Notes under the pieces: model-generated
Databases searched by the model: none
The model's input: the letters and a program-made list of their open reading frames with translations, nothing else
Told to the model about the DNA's origin: nothing
Made by a program: the position numbers and the translations under genes
Part shown: positions 10,555 through 19,735 of the stretch, piece after piece
Numbering within the stretch: position 1 is the first letter of the stretch
Layout: the number at the start of each line of letters is the position of its first letter
Origin: Deltaproteobacteria bacterium
GTDB taxonomy: Bacteria; Desulfobacterota; Desulfobacteria; Desulfobacterales; UBA2156
Reading direction: 5' to 3'
Assembly (NCBI GenBank): GCA_019309485.1
Contig: JAFDGC010000005.1
Coordinates: 84,596 to 148,595 of the forward strand
Length of the DNA: 64,000 bases

Positions 10555-11952
10555 TTAGAAAAACAAATCCCGGTCCACCACCGATCCTGCCTTCACCACA
10601 CCTTGACCGGTGCCTCGATTTTCAATTACCACATCCCCGACAACTTTAACATCCCTTTCGAAGCGCACATCTCCCCGGATGGTCAAGGCGTTGCATTCGC
10701 AAAGGGAGGGGACTCCCTGGGCGAAGCGGGATTCAAAATCTTCGATTTTACTGTAAAAGCGAGGATCCAAAGAGACATAGAGAAAGGCCGTCCCACATTC
10801 GGAATTCGGGATCAGCCGGCCTTCTGCCGTAAGTAGATAACGATCGGATCGAACCAGGAGAAGGTCTTGGCATTTTTTCACCGGGATCATGCGAGTTTTC
10901 GGCACGCAAACGGCGGTGGACCCATCAAACAAGGATATGGCGGCACCCATGGCGCTTTCAATCTGGTAGACCTTGGGGCTGGTCTCGTCCCGGGAATCAA
11001 GGGGTTTTTCGTTCAGGATGAGCGGCAAGGGGAACACAGAATCATGCTCCAGGACGCCTTTTAGGAACCTTAAGTTCACCCAGATGTTGTTGGTGTTGAA
11101 AAAGCGATACCGGTGAATGTCCTGAAACGCTGCGCGTTCTTCTTCGGGACACTGGGCCGCTTCCCGGAGAATGAAGCGGTTGTCCCGCCGGCGAACGGCA
11201 AGATGTCCCCCTTTGATATCCGTGGGGGTGCGTTGGGCCACTTCCATCATGAAGGGAAACGCCTTATGGGCGAAATACCCGAGAAGGGATGCGTCCATCA
11301 CCGCACCCAAGTTGTCCGAGTTGGAGATAAACGCGAACTCGATGCCTTCATTCAACAACTGATCGAGAGTCCCCGATGAAAAAAGCGCCGTATAGACATT
11401 CCCGTGTCCCGGAGGATTCCATTCCAATTCGGGGTTTTTCGGCCAGGATGCCGGTGCCAGGGTCTCTTTGAGGATTTTGGGGAACCGATGCTGGAGGAAG
11501 ATCAGCGGCTGAACCGGCGTTTGCATCCATCGGATGGCTTCGCGGGTTTCCCGGTCGGTGTTAAAAGAGTTCATCAGCGCCAGACGGACGCCTTGATGCG
11601 CCGCCTGTTTGAAAATAATTTCGAGAAACGACAGTCCCTCTTTGACCCGCAATAAGGATTTCGTGGAGGAAAGCCCCATGCTGGTCCCCAGGCCGCCGTT
11701 CAAAACGATCCGAACCGCCCGGGAAAACGCCTCTTTACCGGCGGGTGCAAAATCGGAAAGGGTTTTATGGTCTTGAATATCGGATGGATCCAGGGGGCGG
11801 ATTTCGGCGTCCCAGATCATCCCGCTCTCCCCGGAAACCACCCGCTCATAGTATCGGGAAAAGGTGTCGACGGCGATTTCGGGGATTCCCTCGTTCTGCA
11901 TTTTTTGAATCAATGCCGGTAGGTAAAGACGCCTTGTCGAAGCCTCCGTCAT
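10555..11952 (-). CDS. UTP-glucose-1-phosphate uridylyltransferase family (UDPGP type)
   Basis: 465 residues. The nucleotide-binding signature of the eukaryotic-type UDP-glucose pyrophosphorylase family is clear: LNGGLGTSMGLSSTKSLLRV, then LMNSFNTDRET, WNPPGHGNVYTAL, EFAFISNSDNLGAVMD and FFNTNNIWVNL. It would transfer a UMP (or related nucleotide) onto a sugar phosphate. The C-terminus ends in a left-handed beta-helix-like pattern (VECNALTIRGDVRFERDV-like). It lies 15 bases downstream of the branched-chain aminotransferase gene on the same strand, so probably co-transcribed with it. The sugar substrate is not certain. Confidence 0.88.
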   Translation of the reverse strand: MTEASTRRLYLPALIQKMQNEGIPEIAVDTFSRYYERVVSGESGMIWDAEIRPLDPSDIQDHKTLSDFAPAGKEAFSRAVRIVLNGGLGTSMGLSSTKSLLRVKEGLSFLEIIFKQAAHQGVRLALMNSFNTDRETREAIRWMQTPVQPLIFLQHRFPKILKETLAPASWPKNPELEWNPPGHGNVYTALFSSGTLDQLLNEGIEFAFISNSDNLGAVMDASLLGYFAHKAFPFMMEVAQRTPTDIKGGHLAVRRRDNRFILREAAQCPEEERAAFQDIHRYRFFNTNNIWVNLRFLKGVLEHDSVFPLPLILNEKPLDSRDETSPKVYQIESAMGAAISLFDGSTAVCVPKTRMIPVKKCQDLLLVRSDRYLLTAEGRLIPNSECGTAFLYVSLDPRFYSKIEDFESRFAQGVPSLCECNALTIRGDVRFERDVKVVGDVVIENRGTGQGVVKAGSVVDRDLFF

Positions 11953-11967
11953 TGTAGAATCCCCGTT

Positions 11968-13032
11968 TTAAAGGACCGGTTCGATCCACCCGCTCGGATC
12001 TTCTTCCCGGCCGTACTGGATATCCGTCAAGGCCTTATAGAGGCGGCGGGAGACGGGACCCACCCGGCCGTCCCCGATGGAAATCACCTTATCCCCGTAC
12101 CGAATTTCCCCCACCGGGGAGATCACTGCCGCGGTCCCCGATCCGAAGATTTCCGTAAGGCGTCCGGAAGCGTGGCCTTCCAACACTTCGTCGATGGAGA
12201 TTTTTCTTTCCTCCACGGGGAGGTTCCAGGACCGGGCCAGATGAATTACCGAGTTCCGGGTGATACCGGGAAGAATACTCCCCGAAAGGGCGGGGGTGAT
12301 GATCATTCCGTCCATGACGATGAAGATGTTCATGGAACCCACTTCTTCGATATATTTCCGTTCGATGCCGTCGAGCCACAACACCTGGCTGTATCCAGCT
12401 TCATGGGCTTCGTGGCCTGCCAGGAGGCTGGCCGCGTAGTTGCCGATGGTCTTGGCTTCTCCAACCCCCCCGGGGACGGCGCGCACACGGTCCCGGGTGA
12501 CCCAAATCTTCACCGGGTTGAATCCCTCGGCATAATAGGCGCCCACCGGCGACAATATAATAAAGAAGCGGTAGGTGTAAGACGACCGAACCCCGAGAAA
12601 GGGATCCGCCGCATAGACGGTGGGGCGGATGTACAAAGACGTCTCCGGCTGTTTGGGAACCCAGTCTTTTTCCAGGATCAGCAGTTCCTTCAGGGCCCTC
12701 AGGGCAAAGGCGTCGTCGATGGGGGGCATGCACAGGAGCCGGGCGGAGCGGTTGAGGCGCTTGAAGTTTTCCTGGGGCCGAAACAACTGGATCTTCCCCG
12801 AATCCGTCCGATAGGCTTTGAGCCCTTCAAATATGCCCTGTCCGTAATGGAGCACCATCGTCGCCGGATCCAAGGACAAGGGTCCGTAGGGCGTGATGCG
12901 GCCGTTGTGCCACCCTTGATCCGGGTTATAGTCCATGAGGAACATGTGGTCCGTGAAACAGGTCCCGAATCCCAGCCGGGACTCGTCCGGACGGGTTTTC
13001 GGCTGCTGCGTTTTGTTGATGGTGATCTGCAT
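11968..13032 (-). CDS. ilvE: Branched-chain amino acid aminotransferase (class IV)
   Basis: 354 residues from the ATG at 13032, which has an AAAGGAGG site; the open frame continues upstream for 19 codons without a ribosome site. Motifs follow the longer, eukaryote-like BCAT group: NPDQGWHNGRITPYGPLSLDP, HYGQGIFEGLKAYR, YIRPTVYAADPFLGV, and the PLP lysine in VGEAKTIGNYAASLLAG. It would interconvert Leu, Ile and Val with their 2-oxo acids. Gene order is small ORF, PPC protein, this gene, UDPGP gene, all closely spaced. Confidence 0.95.
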   Translation of the reverse strand: MQITINKTQQPKTRPDESRLGFGTCFTDHMFLMDYNPDQGWHNGRITPYGPLSLDPATMVLHYGQGIFEGLKAYRTDSGKIQLFRPQENFKRLNRSARLLCMPPIDDAFALRALKELLILEKDWVPKQPETSLYIRPTVYAADPFLGVRSSYTYRFFIILSPVGAYYAEGFNPVKIWVTRDRVRAVPGGVGEAKTIGNYAASLLAGHEAHEAGYSQVLWLDGIERKYIEEVGSMNIFIVMDGMIITPALSGSILPGITRNSVIHLARSWNLPVEERKISIDEVLEGHASGRLTEIFGSGTAAVISPVGEIRYGDKVISIGDGRVGPVSRRLYKALTDIQYGREEDPSGWIEPVL

Positions 13033-13046
13033 GGCGCCTCCTTTAA

Positions 13047-13493
13047 TCAGGTCGAGCGAAACAGGATATCGCGTTGGTCGAACGGCCACAGAAAAAGGCC
13101 GCTGGATTCGTCGTACTGTCGTTCAAGGGGAGACCCTTCCATTTCCTCGAGATACAGCTCCCCGTAAAACAAAAGGGTATCGGAAAAAAGATGTCCCCCG
13201 AAAATTCGGTTTTGTTCATCCGAAAGGATGATTTTGGCATGGGCGATCGGTTTTCCCTCTTTAATGGAAATATTCCCCGTACAATTCAGAATTTCGAAAA
13301 AGCCGTCCCTTTTTTGCGTCACATAGACCCGCTGTTTTTGATCGAAGACACCGAAGGTTGCCGAGCGGGCCGCACCCACCAGATTAAAGACGGCCATCCG
13401 TACGGCGTTGAGCATGCAAATCTCCTCGATGCCGGAGAGAATATCCGTCTCCCCACCCAGGCGCTCCATGAAACGTCTTCCAGACCGATACAT
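13047..13493 (-). CDS. PPC/DUF296-domain protein
   Basis: 148 residues from the ATG at 13493, preceded by AAGAGGGG at about 12 bases; an ATG at 13505 has no space for a ribosome site. The sequence GRRFMERLGGETDILSGIEE, then AARSATFGVFD, LNCTGNISIKEGKPIAHAKI and FGGHLFSDTLLFYGELYL matches the plants-and-prokaryotes conserved (PPC) domain. Bacterial members are trimeric and of unknown function; plant members are joined to AT-hooks. Located 14 bases before ilvE. Confidence 0.85.
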   Translation of the reverse strand: MYRSGRRFMERLGGETDILSGIEEICMLNAVRMAVFNLVGAARSATFGVFDQKQRVYVTQKRDGFFEILNCTGNISIKEGKPIAHAKIILSDEQNRIFGGHLFSDTLLFYGELYLEEMEGSPLERQYDESSGLFLWPFDQRDILFRST

Positions 13494-13521
13494 CGGCGAA
13501 ACCATCCCCTCTTCTTTTGTT

Positions 13522-13695
13522 TCAGATCCGTTCGGTAACAGTATCTTCTATACCATAAAATTGTTTCCGATCAAGCAACATCCCCCAAAAACAAAGGGGC
13601 TTCATCCTGGGGAAGGTTCCCAACACCCCGCCGCCCATCATTAAAATGAAGGCGGCGGCAAACAGGGCGAAAAAGGCAAAAAATGCGCGCTTCAT
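13522..13695 (-). CDS. Small hypothetical membrane protein
   Basis: 57 residues from the ATG at 13695 (MKRAFFAFFALFAAAFILMM). It has one strongly hydrophobic segment then a basic tail. It stops 28 bases before the PPC gene in the same direction, so it could be the first gene of that operon. The ribosome site is weak and I recognise no family. Confidence 0.4.
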   Translation of the reverse strand: MKRAFFAFFALFAAAFILMMGGGVLGTFPRMKPLCFWGMLLDRKQFYGIEDTVTERI

Positions 13696-13784
13696 GGGAT
13701 CCGGTTGATTTCGCCCCAAGCTGAGCGCTTCAAATCTTTTAAACAGTTAAATTGGTAATAATTTTAAGGAATTCTGCCAATTTT

Positions 13785-13890
13785 GATGGAATCGTAAAAA
13801 GGCCGAGTTTGTTCGCGCCGCAACCCTGTATCTGCGGCAAACTCGAAAATCGCTCAACCTGGGTTCGCTTTATAAAACGGTGGCATTATA
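13785..13890 (+). repeat. Dispersed repeat R1, copy B
   Basis: Begins GATGGAATCGTAAAAAGG and continues GCCGAGTTTGTTCGCGCCGC and AACCCTGTATC. The interior then diverges from copy A but keeps GCTCAACC. The right end is degraded. Confidence 0.6.
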
Positions 13891-13906
13891 AAAAATGTGG
13901 CAAAAA

Positions 13907-15490
13907 TTACTCGTCGATGATGGCCAGGGCCTCTTCCCGGTAAGCATCCATAATATAGGGAATACCGGTGACTTTGGTGCATTCTTCGGTCAGTGACGCC
14001 AAATCCCTTCGAGTGATCAGATGGGTGCGCCATTTACGGGCGCCGGCCATGAGCTGTTGAAGGCCGACCCGAAGTTTTTCACTGGCGGTGTACACACCGA
14101 TGGCGCCCAGAGGAAAGGCTTCCGCCTCTTTTCCATAACGATCCCGAAGGGTTTGATAGGTGACGAAAATTTCCTCCTTGGTGGTTCCGTATTTGGACAC
14201 GGTGGAGGGCAGGCCGCCGTCTTCCCCTTTCAGCCACCGTTCGATGTTCTTCCCCACCATCCCGGGGATCATGAGGGCCCGTCCCATGCAGACCGCCTTG
14301 CAGAAAGGGGCGCCCAAGGCCAGGGCCTTGAAGATGTGATCTTCGGCGGAAAAACCCCCGGCAAAGGCGATGTCCGGGATCCACGCCCCTTTCTGGGCCA
14401 GGCGCAGGCAGAGTTCGTAGGCCATGGAGTGGAGGTAAATGGCGGGGATTCCCCATTCGCACATCATACGCCACGGGCTCATACCGGTACCGCCCGGAGC
14501 CCCGTCGATGGTCAAAAGATCGATCTTGGCATCCGAGGACCAGCGGATGGCCATGGCCAACTCCCGCATGGGATAGGCCCCGGTCTTCAAGGTGACCCGC
14601 TTGGCGCCCAGTTTTCGGACCCGGTCCACTTCTTTCATGAAGGCGTCCTGGTTGAGAAATCCGACCCGGGAGTGGCGTTCGAATTCTTTGATGGCTCCTT
14701 CTTTGAACGCCTCCTGGTTCGATTTTTTCGTGGGGTCCGGCGTGACGATATATCCCCTTTTTTTCAGATCGATGGCGCGTTCCAGGGAGTCCACCTTGAT
14801 CTCGCCGCCGATGCTTTTGGCTCCTTGTCCCCATTTCAGCTCGATGGTTTGCACGCCCAGTTTTTCAATGACGTACTCGGCAACCCCCAGACGCGTGTCC
14901 TCCACGTTCATCTGAACCATGACGTCGCCGTAGCCTTCTTGATAACGGCGGTATTGATCCACCCGACGGCGCATTTCGGGAGATTCCACCACCTTTCCGC
15001 TTTTATCGATCTGTAAATCGGGATCGATGCCGCAGACGTTTTCACCGCACACCAGGCTGATTCCTGAAATGGCGGCCCCCACGGCGAACTGCTCCCAATT
15101 GCTTCGGGCGATCTCCGTGCTCCCTAAGGCGCCGGTGAAAATGGGGACCTTCATTTTGATTTTTTCCGTGGCGCCGTACCAGGTCTCGGTACTGACCTTC
15201 GGAAAGACCGCATGGTCCGGGTCGGCCTCGATACCGGATGCGCCGATGGCGTATCCCATGATATTGAGATGGCTGTAGTCCACGGGATAGTCTTTGTCCG
15301 AGCCTGCCGTGACTTGCCCGAAAGGAGAAGGATACAAAAGCTCCCGCCCGCGGAAAGTGGTGACGAACATGTCACAGTTCCCCTTGCACCCGTCCATGCA
15401 TCGGGAACAGATGCCGGATTGGGGGGCAACGCTCCGGGAACGGTTCTTTGTTTGCAGGGCCTCATTGGAATTGGGCTGTTGCAAATTCAT
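13907..15490 (-). CDS. FMN-binding glutamate synthase family protein (GltB domain 2 type)
   Basis: 527 residues. A cysteine-rich N-terminus (CSRCMDGCKGNCDMF, about residues 28-42) may bind an iron-sulfur cluster. The body is the FMN and 2-oxoglutarate-binding domain of glutamate synthase: KWGQGAKSIGGEIKV, MRELAMAIRWSSDAKIDLLT, IDGAPGGTGMSPWRMM and IAFAGGFSAEDHIFKALALG. There is no glutaminase domain, so the enzyme would need ammonia or a separate amidotransferase, or it may act as a redox enzyme of unknown substrate. An AAAGGAGG site precedes the ATG. It is flanked by repeat copies on both sides and appears to be a single-gene unit. Confidence 0.88.
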   Translation of the reverse strand: MNLQQPNSNEALQTKNRSRSVAPQSGICSRCMDGCKGNCDMFVTTFRGRELLYPSPFGQVTAGSDKDYPVDYSHLNIMGYAIGASGIEADPDHAVFPKVSTETWYGATEKIKMKVPIFTGALGSTEIARSNWEQFAVGAAISGISLVCGENVCGIDPDLQIDKSGKVVESPEMRRRVDQYRRYQEGYGDVMVQMNVEDTRLGVAEYVIEKLGVQTIELKWGQGAKSIGGEIKVDSLERAIDLKKRGYIVTPDPTKKSNQEAFKEGAIKEFERHSRVGFLNQDAFMKEVDRVRKLGAKRVTLKTGAYPMRELAMAIRWSSDAKIDLLTIDGAPGGTGMSPWRMMCEWGIPAIYLHSMAYELCLRLAQKGAWIPDIAFAGGFSAEDHIFKALALGAPFCKAVCMGRALMIPGMVGKNIERWLKGEDGGLPSTVSKYGTTKEEIFVTYQTLRDRYGKEAEAFPLGAIGVYTASEKLRVGLQQLMAGARKWRTHLITRRDLASLTEECTKVTGIPYIMDAYREEALAIIDE

Positions 15491-15567
15491 TTAAAAAGCC
15501 TCCTTTTTGTTTGGATTAACCGAAATGCTTCCTGCAATCCTGCCTCAAATCGTGGCGCTTAAAACAG

Positions 15568-15625
15568 GACAAGATCGTAAAAAGGGTTGCGGCGCGGACG
15601 AAATCGGCCCCTTTACGATTCCATC
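15568..15625 (-). repeat. Dispersed repeat R1, copy C (short form)
   Basis: On the minus strand it reads GATGGAATCGTAAAGGGGCC, a middle GCGCCGCAACCC, and ends TTTTTACGATCTTGTC. Its 58 bases keep both inverted ends and almost no interior, so it may be the minimal unit of the family. Confidence 0.65.
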
Positions 15626-15670
15626 AAAACAGGATCCACGGAAGCGATCTTACAATCACCACAAAAAAAA

Positions 15671-15749
15671 GCGCCTTTTCCCTGGAAAAACAGGGAAAAA
15701 GACGCCGTTGTCCAAAAAATCGCCGGTCTTCCACTCCCTTGTGGAAGAC
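15671..15749. other. Two hairpins in the 470-base gap before the phosphate genes
   Basis: GCGCCTTTTCCCTG (15671-15684) pairs with CAGGGAAAAAGACGC (15691-15705) with one mismatch and one bulge. GTCTTCCAC (15726-15734) pairs perfectly with GTGGAAGAC (15741-15749). The rest of the gap to 15960 is AT-rich; I saw no convincing Pho box. Terminator or leader structures are both possible. Confidence 0.4.
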
Positions 15750-15960
15750 GCGGTTGAACCGGATCTCTATTTGTAAAAAACGGTGACGTCAAGTTAAAAT
15801 TAAGTTTTCCATTAAATTATCAGTTCAAATGGAAAACTCGAGGGTGCATCGACCTTCCCCATGACATTGCCGGAGGCGGCTCCGAATTTCTTTTGAAATA
15901 AAGCGTTTTATGGTGTAAGAGCATTTGTATCACCTTTGACCGGAGGTTTGACGTTTCACG

Positions 15961-16611
15961 ATGCTCAGCTTTCTCTTTAAAAAGGAACACCGGGTGGAAG
16001 CGCTCATTTACGACTATCTGGAGACCGTGGAGCGCACCCATGAAAATTTTTTAAATGCCCTCACCGCCTGCATCGACAATCCGTTTTGCGAAAACTTCGA
16101 GTTTTTTATCGACAGGACTCACAAATACGAATCCAAGGCGGACGATATCCGGGAGGAGATCAAGACCCTGATGTACGGCAAAACCCTGATCCCCGACGCC
16201 CGGGGGGATATCATGGGGCTTTTGGAAGCCATCGACACCATCCCCCGCCTGTTCGAGCGGATCCTGTATATTATTCAGACCCAAAAACTGGAAATCCCCG
16301 ATTTCCTAATACCGGACCTAAAGGACCTGGTGCGGCTGAGCCTGGAATGCTGTGAATTGATGCGGCGGCAGGTGGTCGCCTTATTCAAAAAAAATGAAAG
16401 TATCCGGGAGCTGCTCAATATCATCGACACCCATGAAAGCCATTGCGACCGTATCGAGCGCCGGATGATCACCAAGATCTTCGAATCCGGAATCACTCCT
16501 TTTTTGAAACTGCAACTCAAAGACCTCACTGTTCAAATCGGTGAAATTTCGGATCAGGCGGATCGCGTGTCCAAGCGGATCAATATCATCAATATGAAAC
16601 GACGGGTATGA
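15961..16611 (+). CDS. DUF47/PhoU-like phosphate transport accessory protein
   Basis: 216 residues, all-helical, starting MLSFLFKKEHRVEALIYDYLETVERTHENF and with the E-x2-AD segment HKYESKADDIREEIKTLMYG typical of the PhoU-like TIGR00153/DUF47 family. These proteins accompany and probably regulate Pit-type phosphate transporters. The stop overlaps the start of the Pit gene by four bases (ATGA), supporting joint function. A GGAGG sequence lies rather far (about 25 bases) from the ATG, so the start is fairly but not fully certain. Confidence 0.92.
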   Translation: MLSFLFKKEHRVEALIYDYLETVERTHENFLNALTACIDNPFCENFEFFIDRTHKYESKADDIREEIKTLMYGKTLIPDARGDIMGLLEAIDTIPRLFERILYIIQTQKLEIPDFLIPDLKDLVRLSLECCELMRRQVVALFKKNESIRELLNIIDTHESHCDRIERRMITKIFESGITPFLKLQLKDLTVQIGEISDQADRVSKRINIINMKRRV

Positions 16612-17552
16612 TCACCTCTTTCCTTGGCGGGATTTTTTTAGGGTGGTCCCTGGGCGCCAATGACGCCGCCAATGCTTTCGGGACGGCCGTTTCCTCCCGA
16701 ATGGTAAAGTTTTATACCGCGGCGGTGATCGGGGCCGTTTTTGTGGTCACCGGCGCCCTCTTGGAGGGGCGGGCCGGGATAGAGACCTTGCAGGGATTGA
16801 CGGCGTTCGACCTCAAGAAAGCCGTGATCTGTTCCGTGGCAGCCGCCCTGACGGTGACGCTCATGACCGTTCTGGGACTTCCCATCTCCACTTCCCAGGC
16901 CGTTGTGGGAGCGATTTTGGGAATCGGCATCCTGAGCCAACGGCTCGACCTGTCCGGTTTGAGCAAGGTGGTTACCTGCTGGGTGGCCACTCCCATTGGA
17001 GGGGCCCTCATTGCCATGCTGCTATACCCTCTCCTGGGGGCCGTGTACAATCGAATGAATCTGAACCTCTTCCAATCCGACCGGCTGCTTAAAATTGGCC
17101 TGATCTGTTCAGGCGCCTACGGCGCCTATGCATTGGGGGCGAACAATGTGGCCAACGTCTCGGCGGTTTTCGTGGGCGCCGGTTCTATTACGGTGTTCGA
17201 CGCCACCCTCCTCGGCGGCCTGAGTATCGCCCTGGGGATTTTGACCTTCAGCCGGCCGGTGATGGAGACGGTGGGAAGGCGCCTGGTCCGGGTGGATCCC
17301 TATTCCGCGTTGGTCGTGGTTATCGCCATGGGGCTGACGGTCCACGCTTTTACTTGGATCGGTGTTCCGGTCTCCACTTCCCACGCCACGGTGGGGGCTG
17401 TCCTGGGGATCGGGATCCTCAGAAGCGTTAAGACCGTGAACCGGCGGATGCTCGGCAATATCGTGATCGGATGGGGGCTCACGCCGGTTTTGGCCTGTCT
17501 TTTTTCCATCGCCCTCTATGTGGCCAGCAATTTATATTATGTGCCGGATTGA
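16608..17552 (+). CDS. pit: Inorganic phosphate transporter, Pit family
   Basis: 314 residues with about 8-10 membrane segments. The duplicated PD001131-like signature is present twice: LGANDAANAFGTAVSS near the N-terminus and LGANNVANVSAVFVG in the second half, along with the repeated GLPISTSQAVVGAILGIG and GVPVSTSHATVGAVLGIG. Such proteins move metal-phosphate with protons or sodium. At 314 residues it is a compact version, as found in many archaea and sulfate reducers. Confidence 0.94.
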   Translation: MITSFLGGIFLGWSLGANDAANAFGTAVSSRMVKFYTAAVIGAVFVVTGALLEGRAGIETLQGLTAFDLKKAVICSVAAALTVTLMTVLGLPISTSQAVVGAILGIGILSQRLDLSGLSKVVTCWVATPIGGALIAMLLYPLLGAVYNRMNLNLFQSDRLLKIGLICSGAYGAYALGANNVANVSAVFVGAGSITVFDATLLGGLSIALGILTFSRPVMETVGRRLVRVDPYSALVVVIAMGLTVHAFTWIGVPVSTSHATVGAVLGIGILRSVKTVNRRMLGNIVIGWGLTPVLACLFSIALYVASNLYYVPD

Positions 17553-17593
17553 CCCCTTCGAACCGCCGTTTCGATAAAGAGAAAGAAAACCCT

Positions 17594-18373
17594 ATGGGAC
17601 TGGAATCCTTGCGGGAAAAGCAAGCGTTTATCTGTGACATGGATGGCGTATTGTATCACGGTGATCGGTTGCTGCCAGGAGTGAACCGATTTGTGGACTG
17701 GCTCAAGACAAAGAAAAAACAGTTTTTATTCTTGACCAACAGCAGTGAACGCTCTCCCCGGGAGCTTAAAGAGAAACTGGACCGGCTCGGGATTCACGTG
17801 GACCCGGGACATTTTTACACCAGTGCATTGGCTACGGCGAGTTTCCTGGCATTTCAGCGGCCCAACGGTTCCGTTTACGTCATCGGAGAAGCCGGACTCA
17901 TCAACGCCTTATATGAGGCGGGATTTTCCATGAATGAGGTAAATCCGGATTACGTCGTGGTGGGCGAAACCCGTTCCTATTCGTATGAAAAAATCGAAAA
18001 AGCTGTCAACCTGGTGCGTGCCGGGGCCCGGTTGATCGGCACCAACCCGGACCTGACGGATTCCATGGGAAAAGAGGTCGTCCCGGGAACCGGGTCCCTT
18101 ATTGCCCCCATTGAACTGGCAACCGGAAAAAAAGCCTACTTTTTGGGAAAGCCCAATCCCCTCATGATGCGGCATGCCTTGAGGATGCTGGGGTGTAGCC
18201 GTGAAGAGGCCGCCATTGTGGGGGATCGCATGGAAACCGACATCATCGCCGGGATCCATTCGGGGATGGATACCGTTTTGGTGCTTTCCGGGGTGACCGC
18301 CCGGGAAGATCTTCAAAATTATGCCTATCAGCCCCGGTATGTGCTTTCCGGCGTGGGAGAAATCCCGGAGTGA
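17594..18373 (+). CDS. HAD-IIA family sugar-phosphatase-like hydrolase (NagD-like)
   Basis: 259 residues from the ATG at 17594; the frame extends upstream inside the Pit gene but family members begin near here. HAD motif I is FICDMDGVLYHGDRLLPGV, motif II LFLTNSSERSPREL, motif III lysine around YFLGKPNPLMM, and motif IV AIVGDRMETDIIAGIHSGM. HAD-IIA enzymes include NagD, phosphoglycolate phosphatase and p-nitrophenylphosphatase. It lies 41 bases after pit on the same strand. The true substrate cannot be read from sequence. Confidence 0.88.
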   Translation: MGLESLREKQAFICDMDGVLYHGDRLLPGVNRFVDWLKTKKKQFLFLTNSSERSPRELKEKLDRLGIHVDPGHFYTSALATASFLAFQRPNGSVYVIGEAGLINALYEAGFSMNEVNPDYVVVGETRSYSYEKIEKAVNLVRAGARLIGTNPDLTDSMGKEVVPGTGSLIAPIELATGKKAYFLGKPNPLMMRHALRMLGCSREEAAIVGDRMETDIIAGIHSGMDTVLVLSGVTAREDLQNYAYQPRYVLSGVGEIPE

Positions 18374-18443
18374 CGACAGCCAAGGACGCATGAAGAAAGG
18401 GAGGAACCACATTTTTATTGACTTTCAGTTGCAAGATGATAGA

Positions 18444-18461
18444 TGTCTATTCATCTATAAT
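18444..18461 (+). promoter_or_regulatory. Shared operator/promoter block, site 1 (ABC importer)
   Basis: TGTCTATTCATC is followed at once by the -10-like TATAAT, 47 bases before the solute-binding-protein gene. The same block is found at 28222-28250 (minus) and 29879-29896. See findings. Confidence 0.55.
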
Positions 18462-18507
18462 TCCCGTTCAAGCGCGTACCTTCCCATTCAACCAAAGGAG
18501 GTGTCCA

Positions 18508-19533
18508 ATGAAAAAAGCGATTTTGTCCGTTCTGTGTGTCATGCTCCTCATCGTTGCGGCCGTCACCGGTGCGACGGCAAAAGACCAGGTCGTTATCTAT
18601 ACTTCTTTGGAAAACGAAGAGGTGGTGGATTATCTCGAGCTGGCCAAGAAGGAACTGCCGGATTTGGATATTCAGGCCATTCGGTTGTCCACGGGGGAGC
18701 TCGGTGCCCGGATGCTGGCCGAAAAGGAGAATCCACAGGCCGACTGCATTTGGGGATGGGCCGTCACCAACATGTCCGAATTCGTTCCCAAAGGCATGTT
18801 GAAGCCTTATAAGCCCAAAGGCTGGGATAAAATTCCCGCCAAATTTAAAGATCCCAACGGCTACTGGACCGCCATTGATTTGTATGCCGCCGCCATCGTT
18901 CCCAATACCAAGGTTCTGGAGGAAAAGGGCCTTCCCATGCCCAAGGGATGGAACGATCTTCTCAACCCCGCCTATAAGGGAATGTTGATCATGCCCAATC
19001 CGGCCAGCTCCGGAACAGGATTCCTCCAGGTCGCCAGCCTCCTGGTGCTTCTGGACCCCGACTATAAGAACAAGCCCGTGGAAGAAAACAAGGCGTGGGA
19101 CTTTTTAAAAAAGCTGGATAAAAATATGGGCCAGTACATCAAAAGCGGTTCGAAACCGGCCAAGCTCACGGCCGCCGGCGAATATGCCATCGGGTGTTCT
19201 TTTGCCTTTGTCTATTCTTCTTTAAAGAAAAAAGGGTTTCCAGTGGCCCTGGTGATGCCCGAAGAAGGCGCCGGCTATGAACTGGAAGCCAATGCCCTTT
19301 TAAAAGGCGCCAGGCATGAAAAGGCCGCCATGAAATTTTTGGACTGGGCCATCAGCCAAAGCGCCATGAAGCAGTATGCCACCTTCAAGCTCGGCGTAAC
19401 CTACCCCGGTATTCCCGGACCCGAAGACCTTCCGGCCCTGGAAACCATAAAGCTTGCGCCCATGGACTTTCCCTGGCAGTCGAAAAACCGGGAAAAAATC
19501 CTGGAAGTGTGGCAAAATCTTTTCTTGAAGTAA
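18508..19533 (+). CDS. ABC transporter solute-binding protein (Fe3+/aminoethylphosphonate type)
   Basis: 341 residues from the ATG at 18508, preceded by AAAGGAG. A typical signal peptide (KKAILSVLCVMLLIVAAVTGATA) precedes the mature protein, which starts KDQVVIYTSLENEEVVDYL. The pattern of VIYTSLE, LSTGELGARMLAEKENPQADCIWGW, and MLIMPNPASSGTGFLQV fits the family-1 type of periplasmic binding proteins that includes FbpA and PhnS. The ligand is unknown. ATPase and fused permease genes follow on the same strand after a 202-base gap with a hairpin. Confidence 0.9.
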   Translation: MKKAILSVLCVMLLIVAAVTGATAKDQVVIYTSLENEEVVDYLELAKKELPDLDIQAIRLSTGELGARMLAEKENPQADCIWGWAVTNMSEFVPKGMLKPYKPKGWDKIPAKFKDPNGYWTAIDLYAAAIVPNTKVLEEKGLPMPKGWNDLLNPAYKGMLIMPNPASSGTGFLQVASLLVLLDPDYKNKPVEENKAWDFLKKLDKNMGQYIKSGSKPAKLTAAGEYAIGCSFAFVYSSLKKKGFPVALVMPEEGAGYELEANALLKGARHEKAAMKFLDWAISQSAMKQYATFKLGVTYPGIPGPEDLPALETIKLAPMDFPWQSKNREKILEVWQNLFLK

Positions 19534-19600
19534 TTCAAATTGCGCCTTGAAGCCTCCCCGCTGCAAGCAGGGGGGAATGCGCTCGCCGTTGCGCTTCTAT

Positions 19601-19643
19601 GGATCGCCTCATCGGTCCTTTCGGGGACTTGATGGGGCGATCC
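19601..19643 (+). other. Hairpin between solute-binding protein and ATPase genes
   Basis: GGATCGCC...CATCGGTCC pairs with GGGGAC...GATGGGGCGATCC in an imperfect 18-bp stem. A second small stem, CCCCGCTG/CAGGGG, lies just before (about 19556-19574). No T-run follows directly. Such a structure would favour extra transcript of the binding-protein gene, a common arrangement. Confidence 0.45.
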
Positions 19644-19735
19644 CTGCGCCGAATATGTCTAAAAACAGTTTCACCGTTTTTACCGGTCGTTTTGAGTGTT
19701 TTAACCCCTCTTTTTAAGGAGAACACCAGGCGAAG

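Noticed and set aside
12172-13167. 331-residue plus-strand frame opposite ilvE
   Set aside because: Antisense shadow of the branched-chain aminotransferase gene; no family pattern and no ribosome site.
15780-15960. Possible Pho box before the phosphate transporter genes
   Set aside because: No pair of CTGTCAT-like half sites 11 bases apart was found.
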